The notes under the pieces are model-generated. The model was not told the DNA's origin and did not search any database. It worked only from the letters and a program-made list of their open reading frames with translations. A DNA stretch of 64,000 bases from NCBI GenBank assembly GCA_017542345.1, contig JAFXXI010000005.1, positions 23,413 to 87,412 of the forward strand. The letters run 5' to 3'. The translations under genes and the position numbers were made by a program. Positions 46,647-55,826 of the stretch are shown in pieces. Positions within the stretch are counted from its first letter, which is position 1; each line of letters opens with the position of its first letter. This stretch comes from Bacteroidales bacterium. Lineage in GTDB: Bacteria > Bacteroidota > Bacteroidia > Bacteroidales > P3.

Positions 46647-46759
46647 AAATTTTTGTTTTTTTATGATTTCCCCCTCCGGAGGCCTCTTTTTTGCCCATCA
46701 CAATGTACTGACACCCAATAACATACATTATATAAAATTTCCAACATCCTCGTTTCCAG

Positions 46760-46888
46760 CCCCTTCGGCATTCCCCTCCGGTCCCCCTCCGGTCCCGCTC
46801 CGCTCCCCCTCCGCTCCCCGTGGGGCGAATTGCGAAGGAGTTGCGGAGGGGATGCGGAGGGGATGGGGAGAAGGTGGGGAGGGGATGG
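46760..46888. repeat. 11-bp-iteron intergenic repeat, copy 4
   Basis: CCCCTCCGGTC twice, CCGCTCCGCTC, CCCCTCCGCTC, then a centre with CCCGTGGGGCGAATTGCGAAG, then GGAGTTGCGGA, GGGGATGCGGA, GGGGATGGGGA. Same order and register as copy 1. It lies in the 456-bp divergent gap between the T9SS gene and the TPR gene, which otherwise holds only the promoter. Confidence 0.82.
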
Positions 46889-46959
46889 AGCCCAGCAGGG
46901 GCGACGGAAAACAGAAACCGACACAATAAATACAGATTTTCTGTGTTATTAATATCGCT

Positions 46960-48612
46960 ATGGCAAAGAGTGCACACCACATATCCCTCCTGCTGGCGCT
47001 GACGCTGGCCGCCGCGCTGGCCTACAGCTGCGCGGGGCGCAAAGCCGCCACGCCGGCCCCCTCACGCTACCAACGCCAGCCCATCAAGGAAGTCAGCGAA
47101 GAGCAACTGAAGACCGACAGCCGCCTCATCGACGCCCTCTCGCTCCAAGAGAGCGGCCGTGCCGAGGAGGCGCTGCAAGCCTACGCCGACCTCGCCCATG
47201 ACGTGCCGCAATGCGGAGCGGCGTGGTACGAGATGAGCCGCCTGCTGCTGCAGCGCGGATGGACCGACAGCGCCATGGCCTGCATCGCCCGCGCCACCGC
47301 CATCGACGACAGCAACCTGTGGTATCTCAGGAAGCAGGCCGAGGTGCAGGCGCGGCGCGGCGACGCCAACGGACAGGCGGCAACCCTGCAACGCATTGCC
47401 GACTTGCAGCCCAATGTGCTGGAGAACCACTACGACCTCTCGAATGCCCGCCTCGCGGCCGGCGACCTGCCGGGTGCCGTGGAGGCCCTGAACCGCGTGG
47501 AGCGCATGATTGGCGTCACCGAGCCGGTGTCGCTCCAGAAACAGCGCCTCTGGACGGCCGCCGGCAAACCCGACAAGGCCGAGAAGGAGATTGAGGCCCT
47601 GGCCGAGGCCCTGCCGGGCGAGAAGCGCTACAACGCCATCCTCGCCGAGCTCAACATGGGGCGCAAGCGCTATGCCAAGGCCAAGACCTACTACGACCGA
47701 GTGCTGGCCGCCGACCCCGACGACGAATACATACACATACAGCTGGCCGAATACTACAAAGCCGTGGGCAAGCCCGCCGAGGCCGACGCCGAGATGGAGC
47801 GTGCCTTCGCCAATCCGAAGCTCGACTGCGGCACCAAGGTTCAGCTGCTGGCCTCGTTCTACAGCAGCGAGGAATACTACGGCGACCGCAGCGCCACGAC
47901 CTTCCGCCTGCTGGAAACGGCCATGGCGGGATGCAAGGACTCGGCGGAATACGCCCTGCTCTATGCCGACGCACTGATGCGGCAGAACCGCTACAGCGAG
48001 GCGGCACGGTGGCTGGAGTTGGCGCTGCAGCGCGACAGCAGCCGCTACGAGGTGTGGGAGGGGCTGTTGATTTGCCTCTCGACAGACGAGGAGCGCGAGG
48101 CCGATATGACCGCCGCGGCGGCACGCGCCGAACGCCTGTTCCCGATGCACACCCTGCCGCTCTACCTCCAAGCCCTCGCGGCGGCACGCCACGAGGGCTA
48201 TGCCGAGGCACTGGAGAAGCTGGAGAAAGCCGCCAAATGGGGCTTTTCCAAGGGCTATCTCGAGGCCGAGACCAACGGGCTGATGGCGGAGTGCTACTAC
48301 CGCACGGGAGCCTACGACAAGGCCTGGCGCTGTTTCGACCGCTACCTTGAGCTGCGGCCCGACGACTGGGGCACGCTGAACAACTACGCCTACTACCTGG
48401 CCGAGCAGGGGCTGGAGCTGGAGAAGGCGCTGGCCATGAGCCGCCGCACCATCGAGGCCGAGCCCGACAACGCCAACAGCCTGGACACCTACGCCTGGCT
48501 GCTGCATCTGTTGGGACGCGACCGCGAGGCGCTACCCTACATGAAGAAAGCCGTGCAGCTGGACCCGAAGAGCGAGACACTGAAGGAGCACCTCAAAGCC
48601 ATACAACCATAA
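46960..48612 (+). CDS. Tetratricopeptide-repeat lipoprotein
   Basis: 550 residues with a probable lipoprotein signal (ALAYSC, Cys 24). At least ten TPR-like helical pairs cover residues 55-545, for example SGRAEEALQAYADLAH, KRYAKAKTYYDRVLAADPDDEY and RDREALPYMKKAVQLDPKS. The protein is likely a periplasmic or outer-membrane-anchored scaffold. It is followed by the DUF4292 and LolA-like genes in one unit, suggesting a common role in envelope protein or lipoprotein handling. Confidence 0.85.
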   Translation: MAKSAHHISLLLALTLAAALAYSCAGRKAATPAPSRYQRQPIKEVSEEQLKTDSRLIDALSLQESGRAEEALQAYADLAHDVPQCGAAWYEMSRLLLQRGWTDSAMACIARATAIDDSNLWYLRKQAEVQARRGDANGQAATLQRIADLQPNVLENHYDLSNARLAAGDLPGAVEALNRVERMIGVTEPVSLQKQRLWTAAGKPDKAEKEIEALAEALPGEKRYNAILAELNMGRKRYAKAKTYYDRVLAADPDDEYIHIQLAEYYKAVGKPAEADAEMERAFANPKLDCGTKVQLLASFYSSEEYYGDRSATTFRLLETAMAGCKDSAEYALLYADALMRQNRYSEAARWLELALQRDSSRYEVWEGLLICLSTDEEREADMTAAAARAERLFPMHTLPLYLQALAAARHEGYAEALEKLEKAAKWGFSKGYLEAETNGLMAECYYRTGAYDKAWRCFDRYLELRPDDWGTLNNYAYYLAEQGLELEKALAMSRRTIEAEPDNANSLDTYAWLLHLLGRDREALPYMKKAVQLDPKSETLKEHLKAIQP

Positions 48613-48638
48613 TAGAGACGTGCCATGGCACGTCTCTA
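48613..48638. repeat. 26-bp perfect palindrome of the GTAGAGAC family
   Basis: TAGAGACGTGCC followed by its exact complement. It is located between the TPR and DUF4292 genes, one base after the stop codon. Its ends match those of the repeat inside rsmE (7923-7994). Confidence 0.85.
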
Positions 48639-48650
48639 CAGAAGAGGAAA

Positions 48651-49169
48651 ATGAAACTGAAAACACACATACTGATTGCCATGGGGCTGGCGCTGCTGCT
48701 GGCGGGCTGCCGCAGCACACGCCAGAGCGTCAAAGTGACGCCGTCGCCAGCGGCTGACACCACCGCACAGGTGGCCGCCCCGGCACCGCAGCGTGAGTAC
48801 ACGGTGATGACCTTCGACGCCGTGGTCGAGGGGGTCAGCGCCACGGGACAGCTGCGCGTGGCCTCCGACAGCGCCATGTGGGTGGCCGTCTACAAGCTTG
48901 TGGAGCTGGGTCGCGCCCTAGCCACGACCGACTCGGTGTGGGTCAGCGTGCCACTGTGGGACAAGTACTTCGCCGGCACCTATGCCGACCTGAGCCGCAT
49001 GGCCAAGCGCGAGCTCGACTACCAAAGTCTCCAGGCCATGGCGCTGGCCGACGACGCCGGAGAGCAGATTGCACGGCTGGCAGCCGAGCTGGGCATGAAT
49101 GCCACCGTCAGCATCAAGCAACGGAAACGCATGGAGAGGCTGACCTTCCCCTTCAGGAAGATACAATAA
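48651..49169 (+). CDS. DUF4292 family lipoprotein
   Basis: 172 residues with lipobox LLAGC (Cys 20). The body resembles the DUF4292 pattern: FDAVVEGVSATGQLRVASDSAMWVAV and a C-terminal beta-rich part (SIKQRKRMERLTFPFRKI). From memory the family belongs to the LolA/LolB-fold clan, so binding of lipoprotein acyl chains is a possible role; that is inference. It is shorter than many relatives. It lies 17 bp before the LolA-like gene. Confidence 0.7.
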   Translation: MKLKTHILIAMGLALLLAGCRSTRQSVKVTPSPAADTTAQVAAPAPQREYTVMTFDAVVEGVSATGQLRVASDSAMWVAVYKLVELGRALATTDSVWVSVPLWDKYFAGTYADLSRMAKRELDYQSLQAMALADDAGEQIARLAAELGMNATVSIKQRKRMERLTFPFRKIQ

Positions 49170-49186
49170 AGAAAGGAGATACCGCT

Positions 49187-49960
49187 ATGGGCAGAATAAA
49201 AATGATAACCGCCGTGTGCCTGCTGGCGCTGCTGCCGCTGGCGGCAATGGCCCAGGACCACCTGCTGCGCGAGGACACCGCGGCCCGCATCGTGGACCGC
49301 TACCTGCAGATGATGGGCATCGAGCGCCTGCCGGCCGACAGTCTGCTGGTGCTGGAGACCACCATCACCAGCCCGAACAGCACCGACACCTTCGTGATGC
49401 GGCGCTGGTTTGCCCAGCCGCAGATGCAGCGCGTCGAGGTGTGGCACGGCAAAAAGCTGCAGACGGGGCTCTGCACCAATGGCAAGGACCGCTTCCGCAG
49501 GATGAACCACAGCCTGGGCTACTGGGTGGACCTGCCGCCGGTGCGCTTCTACGAGCAGCTGATGGCCTACGACTTCCGCGGGCCACTCTACAACTGGCGC
49601 GCCAACAACGCGGTGCTGACCTACAACGGGCCCGTGACGGCCCCGGGAGGGCAGCGGCTGGAGTCGGTGAAGGTGGAAGCATCAGGTATGTTCACGCGCT
49701 ACTATATGTTCGAGGAGTCGGGTCTGCTGTCGGTGCTCTTTGAGACCGACGAGATGCTGGACCGCGACGACCACGACGTGGACACTACAGCGCGCATCGA
49801 GTGGAAGTGCATGCACGAATACCAGCAGGTGGGCACCAGTCTGCTGCCCCGGCTGGAGAGTTTCCTGCGCGGCCAGCGCCTGACGGTGATGGAGACCACG
49901 GCGCGCCTCGAGCCGCTGAACACCCTAATATTTAACGAAGACCGTAGGGGGAAGAAATGA
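49187..49960 (+). CDS. LolA-like periplasmic protein
   Basis: The start at 49187 (MGRIKMITAV) is chosen because it follows a good ribosome-binding site (GAAAGGAG, 8-bp spacing) and yields a signal peptide ending AMAQ. A longer frame upstream only shadows the DUF4292 gene. 257 residues. The pattern RIVDRYLQMMG..., then strands such as FVMRRWFAQPQMQRVEV, CTNGKDRFRRM and MFTRYYMFEESGLLS, resembles outer-membrane-lipoprotein-sorting (LolA-type) folds. The assignment is structural guesswork. It overlaps tadA by 4 bp. Confidence 0.6.
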   Translation: MGRIKMITAVCLLALLPLAAMAQDHLLREDTAARIVDRYLQMMGIERLPADSLLVLETTITSPNSTDTFVMRRWFAQPQMQRVEVWHGKKLQTGLCTNGKDRFRRMNHSLGYWVDLPPVRFYEQLMAYDFRGPLYNWRANNAVLTYNGPVTAPGGQRLESVKVEASGMFTRYYMFEESGLLSVLFETDEMLDRDDHDVDTTARIEWKCMHEYQQVGTSLLPRLESFLRGQRLTVMETTARLEPLNTLIFNEDRRGKK

Positions 49961-50403
49961 GCATCTTCGACAACCCCGACGAATTCTACATGCGCGAAGC
50001 GCTTCGCGAGGCCCGCGCCGCCGCCGCCGAGGGCGAGGTGCCGATAGGAGCCGTAGTGGTGTGCGGCGACCATGTCATCGGGCGTGCCCACAACCAAACC
50101 GAACGGCTGCACGACACCACGGCGCATGCCGAGATGCTGGCTTTCACGGCCGCCTCGGAGCACCTGGGCGCCAAATACCTAAACGATTGCACGCTGTATG
50201 TTACCGTGGAGCCCTGCCCCATGTGCGCCGGCGCTGCGGGATGGACGCAGGTGGGGCGCATCGTCTATGGCGCTCCCGACCCCAAGCGGGGCTACACACT
50301 GCTGACAGGCCCAGTGCTGCACCCCAAGACCGAGGTGACGGGCGGAGTGCTCGCCGACGAATGCGGCGGGTTGGTGAAAGCGTTTTTCAAAAAGAAGAGG
50401 TAA
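49957..50403 (+). CDS. tadA: tRNA-specific adenosine deaminase TadA
   Basis: Deaminates A34 of tRNA-Arg(ACG) to inosine. 148 residues with zinc ligands H57-A-E59 (catalytic Glu) and P86-C-P-M-C90. NPDEFYMREALREARAA opens the protein, and GYTLLTGPVLHPKTEVTGG is in the C-terminal part. Its 3' end overlaps the convergent miaA gene by 17 bp. Confidence 0.93.
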   Translation: MSIFDNPDEFYMREALREARAAAAEGEVPIGAVVVCGDHVIGRAHNQTERLHDTTAHAEMLAFTAASEHLGAKYLNDCTLYVTVEPCPMCAGAAGWTQVGRIVYGAPDPKRGYTLLTGPVLHPKTEVTGGVLADECGGLVKAFFKKKR

Positions 50404-51295
50404 TTATTGCGGCCTTCTCCTCCATGGGGAGGCTGCCGTCAATCCACCGGATGGGGACACCGTTGCGCTCCATGCGGCGGAACCACGTCATCTGCCGCTT
50501 GGCGAAGCGTCGGATGTCGGTGAAGAGGTTGTCGAACATCTGCTGCTCGCTACACTGTCCTGTGAGATAGAGCGTCACATGGCGGTATTCGAGGCCGAAA
50601 CGCATGAGGCGTTCCGGCGGCACCCCTTTGTCGAGCAAGCGCTGCACCTCGCCGGTCATGCCTTCGTCAAGACGGCGCCGCAGACGCGCCTCGATGCGGG
50701 CGATGACGGTCTCGCGGGGGAAGCGGACGCCGAAGACGAGATGGTGCATGGGGGGCAGCTGGAGGTAGGCGTCGGGGTGGCGCTGGGCGAACTCCTGTAT
50801 CTCGAGGGCGCGCACCAGCCGTTCGCGGGTCTCGGTGTCGGTATGGTTGTGAAGCTTAATGTAGGAAGCCAGACGGGCGGTAAGCTCGGCATCGGAGAAG
50901 GGCTCCAGCGAGGCGCGGAAGACGGGGTCGACAGGCGCGTCGGGCAGGTGATAGCCGCGAATGACGGCGTCGAGGTAGAAGCCCGTGCCGCCGCAGAGGA
51001 TAGGCTGGCGGCCCCGCGCCGTGATGTCGGCGTAGGCCGTGCGGAAATCGCCCATGAAGCGGTAGGCGTTATACTCCTCCAGAGGGGAGCAGATGTCGAT
51101 AAGATGGTAGGGGATGTGGGTGCCGTGGATGTCGTAGTCGGAGAGGTCCTTGCCGGTACCTACGTCCATGCCGCGGAACACCTGTCGCGAGTCGGCGCTG
51201 ATGACTTCGCCGCCCATACGCCACGCCACCTCGGCGGCCAGAGCCGTCTTGCCGGTGGCGGTGGGCCCCAGGATGGTAATCAGGGCATTACTCAT
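50387..51295 (-). CDS. miaA: tRNA dimethylallyltransferase MiaA
   Basis: Adds dimethylallyl to N6 of A37 in tRNAs reading UNN codons. The start is placed at MSNALITILGPTATGKT; a longer frame upstream has a Ser/Thr-rich run that is a shadow of the PorE-like gene. 302 residues with P-loop GPTATGKT (10-17), ISADSRQVFRGMDVGTGKDL, GGTGFYLDAVI and RRFAKRQMTWFRR. Its start lies within the last codons of the PorE-like gene (8-bp overlap), so the two are translationally coupled. Confidence 0.94.
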   Translation of the reverse strand: MSNALITILGPTATGKTALAAEVAWRMGGEVISADSRQVFRGMDVGTGKDLSDYDIHGTHIPYHLIDICSPLEEYNAYRFMGDFRTAYADITARGRQPILCGGTGFYLDAVIRGYHLPDAPVDPVFRASLEPFSDAELTARLASYIKLHNHTDTETRERLVRALEIQEFAQRHPDAYLQLPPMHHLVFGVRFPRETVIARIEARLRRRLDEGMTGEVQRLLDKGVPPERLMRFGLEYRHVTLYLTGQCSEQQMFDNLFTDIRRFAKRQMTWFRRMERNGVPIRWIDGSLPMEEKAAIITSSF

Positions 51296-54014
51296 CAAAG
51301 AAGATGAGCTTGGAGCGCTGCTTGTCGAACTCGTACTCGCCAAACTGGCGCAGGCCAGAGCGGTTGATGATGAACTTGTAGTCCACATTCTTCACCACAA
51401 CCACCTCGACGTTCTGCCGGCGCTGCTCGCCAATCTGCATCTCCTTGAAGATGACAATTTCCTTGTCGATGATGTTGCCCTCGGCGTCGAAGGAGAGGTC
51501 GCGGCGCGGGAAATCATCCTTGGTGATGCGGCCCTGATAGAGGAAGTTCATGGCCTCCTCCCAGGCGATGGCGACAGGCTCCATGAAGCGCTCGTCGATG
51601 AGCATGGGCACCTGCGAGCCGTTGACAATGCAGGGTATCTCGCCGCGGGTCGAGTTGACCATCACGACGGGGATGACGCTCTCGTCATGCACGATGGTGG
51701 GCTTGACATCGGCGTTCTCGTCCTCAAGCGGACGGTTGACTAGGTTGATGACCTTGCCGTCCTCGGTCTGCTGGGCGATGGGGGTCTCGGACGACATATT
51801 CTCCACCAGACGGCGCGAGACATAGTCGGTGCGGAGCACCAGGAACTCCAGACGGCGGTTGAGCGAGTGGGCTGCCTGCTGCCGTTCGGGGTCGAGGGTG
51901 GCGATGTAGTCACACTCCATCACCGAGCCTGCCGAGAAGGGGTAGTCTTTGCCGTTGTAGTTCACCACCACGTCCTCGTCAAGCACGCGCGGCACACGGT
52001 CGGCATAGCCCTTGGCCACCAGCCGCTCACGCTCGATGCCGCGGCTCACAAGGTAGTCCACCACGGTCTGCGCACGGCGTTGCGACAGGGTGTCGTTGGT
52101 CAGGCCGATATAGGGCTGGCAGTCGGTATGGCTGCGTATCTCCACCACGATATTGGGGTTGTTCTCCATGACCACATAGAGATCCATCAGCGAGTCCATA
52201 AACTCGCCCTTGAGCTCGGTCTTGGCCAGGTCGAAGCGTATCTCGGGCAGCACCACGGGGCGCAGCGGCACCGGCTCCATGCGGAAGTCGTGCACCAGCG
52301 TCTTGTTGGTGTTATAGCCAAGGGTGCTCTCCGAGCCCTCGAGGCTGAAATAGTCTTTCTTGGAAAGGTACATCTTGTAGACCACGTCGCGCCGCACCTG
52401 GGTGCTGTCGAACTTGTAGTGGCCTTTCTTGTTGGTACGGGTCTCAAACTCCGAGCCGTCGGAGCCCACCATCTTGATGCGCACGTCCTTCAGCAGCTGC
52501 ATGGACTTCTCGCTGCGCACGGTGCCCTCGATGGCATAGTTCAGGCCGGGCAATGCGAAGTAGAATATGTCGTTGTTGATGGGAGGCGTCTGGTTCTTGG
52601 CCTGGTTGGCAAGCTTGCGGTTGTGCGGGTCGGCGAAGGGGCGGTTGGAAGAGAAATAACCGCGCTCCACCACATTGTGGGCCGCGTCGGGGAAGAAGAC
52701 AATGGACATCTCGTCGTAGGACGAGTTGAGGGGGATGCCCAAGTTCTCGGGGGCGCTCCACTTGCCGTTGCGTTTGAGGTTGCTCTTGAAGATGTCATAG
52801 CCGCCCACGCCAGGATGGCCGTCGCTCGAGAAGTACATCAGCGAGTCGTTGCGCAGCACGGGGAACACCTCGCGGCCACGGGTGTTGACGATGGAGGTGA
52901 GGTTCACCGGCCTGCCAAAGTCGTCGGCAGTGCTCTTGCGGGTAGCCTTCCACAGATCATACTCGCCGAAGCCGCCCGGCATGTCGCTCGAGAAGTAGAG
53001 CGTCAGACCGTCGCTGCTGATGGCGGGATACAGGTAGTTGTAGGCCGTGTCACCCAGGATGATGGGCACGGGGTCGCTCCACTCGCCCGGGGCGGGAGCC
53101 TTGGCGCCTTCGTCCTCACCCTTGGCGTCCTTGCCTTTCTTGCCCTTGGCGGGAGCCGCCTTTTTCTTCTTGGCTGCCTTCTTGTCGAGGGTGGCGGGGG
53201 TGCGGTTGGCCGTATAGATGCGGCAGCCCTGCGTCTCGTTCTCCTTTACGTCGCAGCGCGAGAAGTAGATAGTGTTGCCGTCGGGCGAGAACACCGCCTC
53301 ACCTTCGTTAACGGCCGTGTTTATCTTGCCCGTCTTGTCCCACGGCTCCGGCCTGGAGACCCAGTTGCCGTTGCGGTCCTGGAAGACGCTGTAGAGGTCC
53401 GAGAAAGCCTGGTTGGTCCAGGGGTCGTTGTCGCCCTCGGCACCCTCCGCAAAGCGCGACGTGGTGAAGATAAGCTTGGTGGTATCGCTGCCGATGAAGC
53501 GCGGCGCCCAGTCGTTGTAGTCCGTGCACCAGTCGCTCATCTTACTGATTTCATGCCGTGTACGGTCGTTCGAGAGCTGGTTGGCATAGATAAGCGACTG
53601 CTTGCGCTTGACGGCATAGCTGTCGCCCGGCTCCATCTCAAGGTACTTCTGGTAGAAGTCGTCGGCCTCGTCAAACTTCTCCTCGAAGCGGCACATCTCC
53701 GCCAGATAGAAGTAGAGCTTGCGCTCCGTGGTCTGGTAGCCGTCGTTGGCCAACCGCTTGTAGATGCGCTCGGCCCTCGGGTAGTCGTACATCAGGCGGT
53801 AACACTCGGCCAGCTGGAAGTACACGCGGTTCTTCTCGGCCTTGTTTTCCTTGATCTTCTCATACGCCTTGGCATACTCCTCGGCGGCATCATAGAAGCG
53901 GTACTGGTCGAAGAGGTCGTCAGCCTTCTTGGCAATGCTCTTTTGGGCATAGGCCCCGCCGGCAAAAAACAGGGCTGCAACAAGCAGTACGAGACCTTTT
54001 TTCAGCGTTTTCAT
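51288..54014 (-). CDS. PorE-like OmpA-family protein with degenerate retropepsin-like C-terminal domain
   Basis: 908 residues: signal peptide (1-23), TPR region (25-145), a beta-propeller of PD40/WD40 type (about 165-505, with blades such as YPAISSDGLTLYFSSD), a carboxypeptidase-regulatory-like domain (about 515-590) and an OmpA peptidoglycan-binding domain (about 600-740, EIRSHTDCQPYIG.N..LSQRRAQTVVDYLV). The order matches T9SS component PorE. A Lys-rich insert (277-309) splits the propeller. An extra C-terminal domain (about 785-908) resembles retropepsins: IPCIVNGSQVPMLIDER where active enzymes have FDTGAS, then NFLYQGRITKDDF and NVEVVVVKN. Asp 807 is kept but the TGA is lost, so it is likely non-catalytic. 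Confidence 0.85.
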   Translation of the reverse strand: MKTLKKGLVLLVAALFFAGGAYAQKSIAKKADDLFDQYRFYDAAEEYAKAYEKIKENKAEKNRVYFQLAECYRLMYDYPRAERIYKRLANDGYQTTERKLYFYLAEMCRFEEKFDEADDFYQKYLEMEPGDSYAVKRKQSLIYANQLSNDRTRHEISKMSDWCTDYNDWAPRFIGSDTTKLIFTTSRFAEGAEGDNDPWTNQAFSDLYSVFQDRNGNWVSRPEPWDKTGKINTAVNEGEAVFSPDGNTIYFSRCDVKENETQGCRIYTANRTPATLDKKAAKKKKAAPAKGKKGKDAKGEDEGAKAPAPGEWSDPVPIILGDTAYNYLYPAISSDGLTLYFSSDMPGGFGEYDLWKATRKSTADDFGRPVNLTSIVNTRGREVFPVLRNDSLMYFSSDGHPGVGGYDIFKSNLKRNGKWSAPENLGIPLNSSYDEMSIVFFPDAAHNVVERGYFSSNRPFADPHNRKLANQAKNQTPPINNDIFYFALPGLNYAIEGTVRSEKSMQLLKDVRIKMVGSDGSEFETRTNKKGHYKFDSTQVRRDVVYKMYLSKKDYFSLEGSESTLGYNTNKTLVHDFRMEPVPLRPVVLPEIRFDLAKTELKGEFMDSLMDLYVVMENNPNIVVEIRSHTDCQPYIGLTNDTLSQRRAQTVVDYLVSRGIERERLVAKGYADRVPRVLDEDVVVNYNGKDYPFSAGSVMECDYIATLDPERQQAAHSLNRRLEFLVLRTDYVSRRLVENMSSETPIAQQTEDGKVINLVNRPLEDENADVKPTIVHDESVIPVVMVNSTRGEIPCIVNGSQVPMLIDERFMEPVAIAWEEAMNFLYQGRITKDDFPRRDLSFDAEGNIIDKEIVIFKEMQIGEQRRQNVEVVVVKNVDYKFIINRSGLRQFGEYEFDKQRSKLIFFDE

Positions 54015-54108
54015 ATATATATCTCAATTATTCTTTCTGTCCTATCAATATCATAATCAACTCACTGGAGAGCCTCAAAGGGCCTTTCCGGTGCGTCGGT
54101 TCAGTGTG

Positions 54109-54139
54109 CTAAATTACTACTTTTTTTCCAATTGGCAAA
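54109..54139 (-). promoter_or_regulatory. Promoter of the PorE-like gene
   Basis: On the minus strand TTTG (54139-54136), 19 bases, then TAATTTAG (54116-54109). It resembles the Bacteroidetes -33/-7 pair, with one mismatch in the -7 box. Confidence 0.5.
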
Positions 54140-54147
54140 AAAAAGTT

Positions 54148-54576
54148 TCACAATTGCAGTTCCGCCACCGAACTGTCGGTCTCCGACAGACGCAGGCTGT
54201 GGAGCCTCGTCCCCTCGGGCAGCTGCGGCCGCAACAGCGCCGCGAAATGCAGCAGCAGGTTCTCCGCCGTGGGGTTGAAGGGCACCGTCACCAGGTTGCC
54301 CGCCGCCACCGCCCCGGTGAGGTAGCGCGATCCCTCCTTCAGCACCAGCGCGTGGTCATAGCGCGCCACCACCGTCTCCTGCACTATCTCCTTCAGGCTG
54401 TGGAAGTCCATCACCATGCCGCTCCCCGCCAGCCCGTCGCCGGCGGCAGGCACCGCGCCTTCCACCGTCACCTCCAGGTGATAGCTGTGGCCGTGCAGGT
54501 TGGCGCATTTCCCGTCATACTCCTCCAGGGCATGAGCCATCTCGAAGGAACACTTCTTTGTCAACAACAGTTTCAT
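54148..54576 (-). CDS. queD: 6-carboxytetrahydropterin synthase QueD
   Basis: Converts dihydroneopterin triphosphate to 6-carboxytetrahydropterin, an early step to queuosine. 142 residues with zinc histidines H15 (FEMAHAL), H28 and H30 (LHGHSY), and the catalytic Cys 24. [12 protein letters not shown] and [11 protein letters not shown] follow, then the substrate Glu in LSETDSS. It overlaps clpX by 4 bp. Other queuosine genes are not in the window. Confidence 0.92.
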   Translation of the reverse strand: MKLLLTKKCSFEMAHALEEYDGKCANLHGHSYHLEVTVEGAVPAAGDGLAGSGMVMDFHSLKEIVQETVVARYDHALVLKEGSRYLTGAVAAGNLVTVPFNPTAENLLLHFAALLRPQLPEGTRLHSLRLSETDSSVAELQL

Positions 54577-55826
54577 AGTCTTATCTTTTTCTCCGCCTCC
54601 TCGCGGGTCAGTCTGTACACGCTGCCTTTCTCCATCCGCGGCAGGTCGAACATCAGGTCGGTCATCATGCCCTCCATGATGGAACGCAGGCCGCGGGCCC
54701 CCAAGCGGTACTCCACGGCGCGGTCCACCACCAGGTCCAGCGCCTCGGGCGTGAACTCCAGCGTCACGCCATCCATCTTGAACAGCTCCTCATACTGCTT
54801 CGTCAGCGCATTGCGCGGCTCGGTGAGGATGCGGCGCAGCGCCTCGCGGTCCAGCGGCTGCAGGTAGGTCAGCACCGGGAAACGGCCCACCAACTCGGGG
54901 ATGAGGCCGAACTTCTTGAGGTCCATCGGCTGCACATACTGCAGCATATTGTCGCGGTCCAGCTCCCGCCGCGTCTCGTCGCCCTTGAAGCCTATCACGT
55001 TCGAATTCAGGCGGGCGCCGATGGCACGCTCGATGCCGTCGAAAGCACCGCCGCAGATGAACAGGATATTGCGGGTGTCTATCTTGATGAGTTTCTGCTC
55101 GGGATGTTTGCGCCCCCCCTCGGGCGGCACATTCACTTCGGCGCCCTCCAGCAGCTTCAGCAGCGCCTGCTGCACTCCCTCGCCGCTCACATCGCGCGTG
55201 ATGCTCGTGTTCTCGCTCTTGCGCGCTATCTTGTCAATCTCGTCGATAAAGACAATGCCGCGCTCGCAGGCCTCCACGTCGTAGTCGGCGGCCTGCAGCA
55301 GGCGCACCAACACATTCTCCACGTCGTCGCCCACATAGCCCGCCTCGGTCAGCGTCGTGGCGTCGGCAATGCAGAACGGCACCTTCAGCAGCCGCGCTAT
55401 CGTGCGCGCCAGCAGCGTCTTGCCTGTGCCCGTCTCGCCCACCATCACGATATTGCTCTTCTCTATCTCCACTCCCAGCTCCCCCGTCGGGGCGCCCGAC
55501 TCCCGCAGGTCATGCTGCAAGGCGTTGTAACGCAACCGCTTGTAGTGGTTGTACACCGCCACCGACAGCACCCGCTTGGCCGACTCCTGGCCGATGACAT
55601 ACTGGTCCAGGAAGTCCTTGATTTCCTGCGGCGCCGGTATCGGCGCCGCAGGATCGTAGCCCTGGCGACCGCGGCGCCCGGGCCGCTGCTCCTGGAATAT
55701 CTTTGTCGCCTGCTCGGCGCAGTCGTGGCATATCATGCCGTCAAGCCCGCTCAGCAGCATCCCGGCCTGCGACGCCGGTCGCCCGCAAAACGAGCAGTGT
55801 TCCTCATTATTCGTTTTCTTTGACAT
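54573..55826 (-). CDS. clpX: ATP-dependent protease unfoldase subunit ClpX
   Basis: An AAA+ unfoldase that feeds ClpP. 417 residues with an N-terminal C4 zinc domain (C11, C14, C33, C36), Walker A GETGTGKT (130-137), Walker [12 protein letters not shown], the pore loop GYVGDDVE and [11 protein letters not shown] at the end. The gene is not beside clpP or tig as in many genomes. It overlaps rodA by 1 bp and queD by 4 bp, so it is read with the elongasome genes. Confidence 0.96.
   Translation of the reverse strand: MSKKTNNEEHCSFCGRPASQAGMLLSGLDGMICHDCAEQATKIFQEQRPGRRGRQGYDPAAPIPAPQEIKDFLDQYVIGQESAKRVLSVAVYNHYKRLRYNALQHDLRESGAPTGELGVEIEKSNIVMVGETGTGKTLLARTIARLLKVPFCIADATTLTEAGYVGDDVENVLVRLLQAADYDVEACERGIVFIDEIDKIARKSENTSITRDVSGEGVQQALLKLLEGAEVNVPPEGGRKHPEQKLIKIDTRNILFICGGAFDGIERAIGARLNSNVIGFKGDETRRELDRDNMLQYVQPMDLKKFGLIPELVGRFPVLTYLQPLDREALRRILTEPRNALTKQYEELFKMDGVTLEFTPEALDLVVDRAVEYRLGARGLRSIMEGMMTDLMFDLPRMEKGSVYRLTREEAEKKIRL

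Noticed and set aside
51867-54056. A 729-codon frame opposite the PorE-like gene
   Set aside because: A low-complexity Val/His/Leu/Gly shadow, with the real domains on the minus strand.
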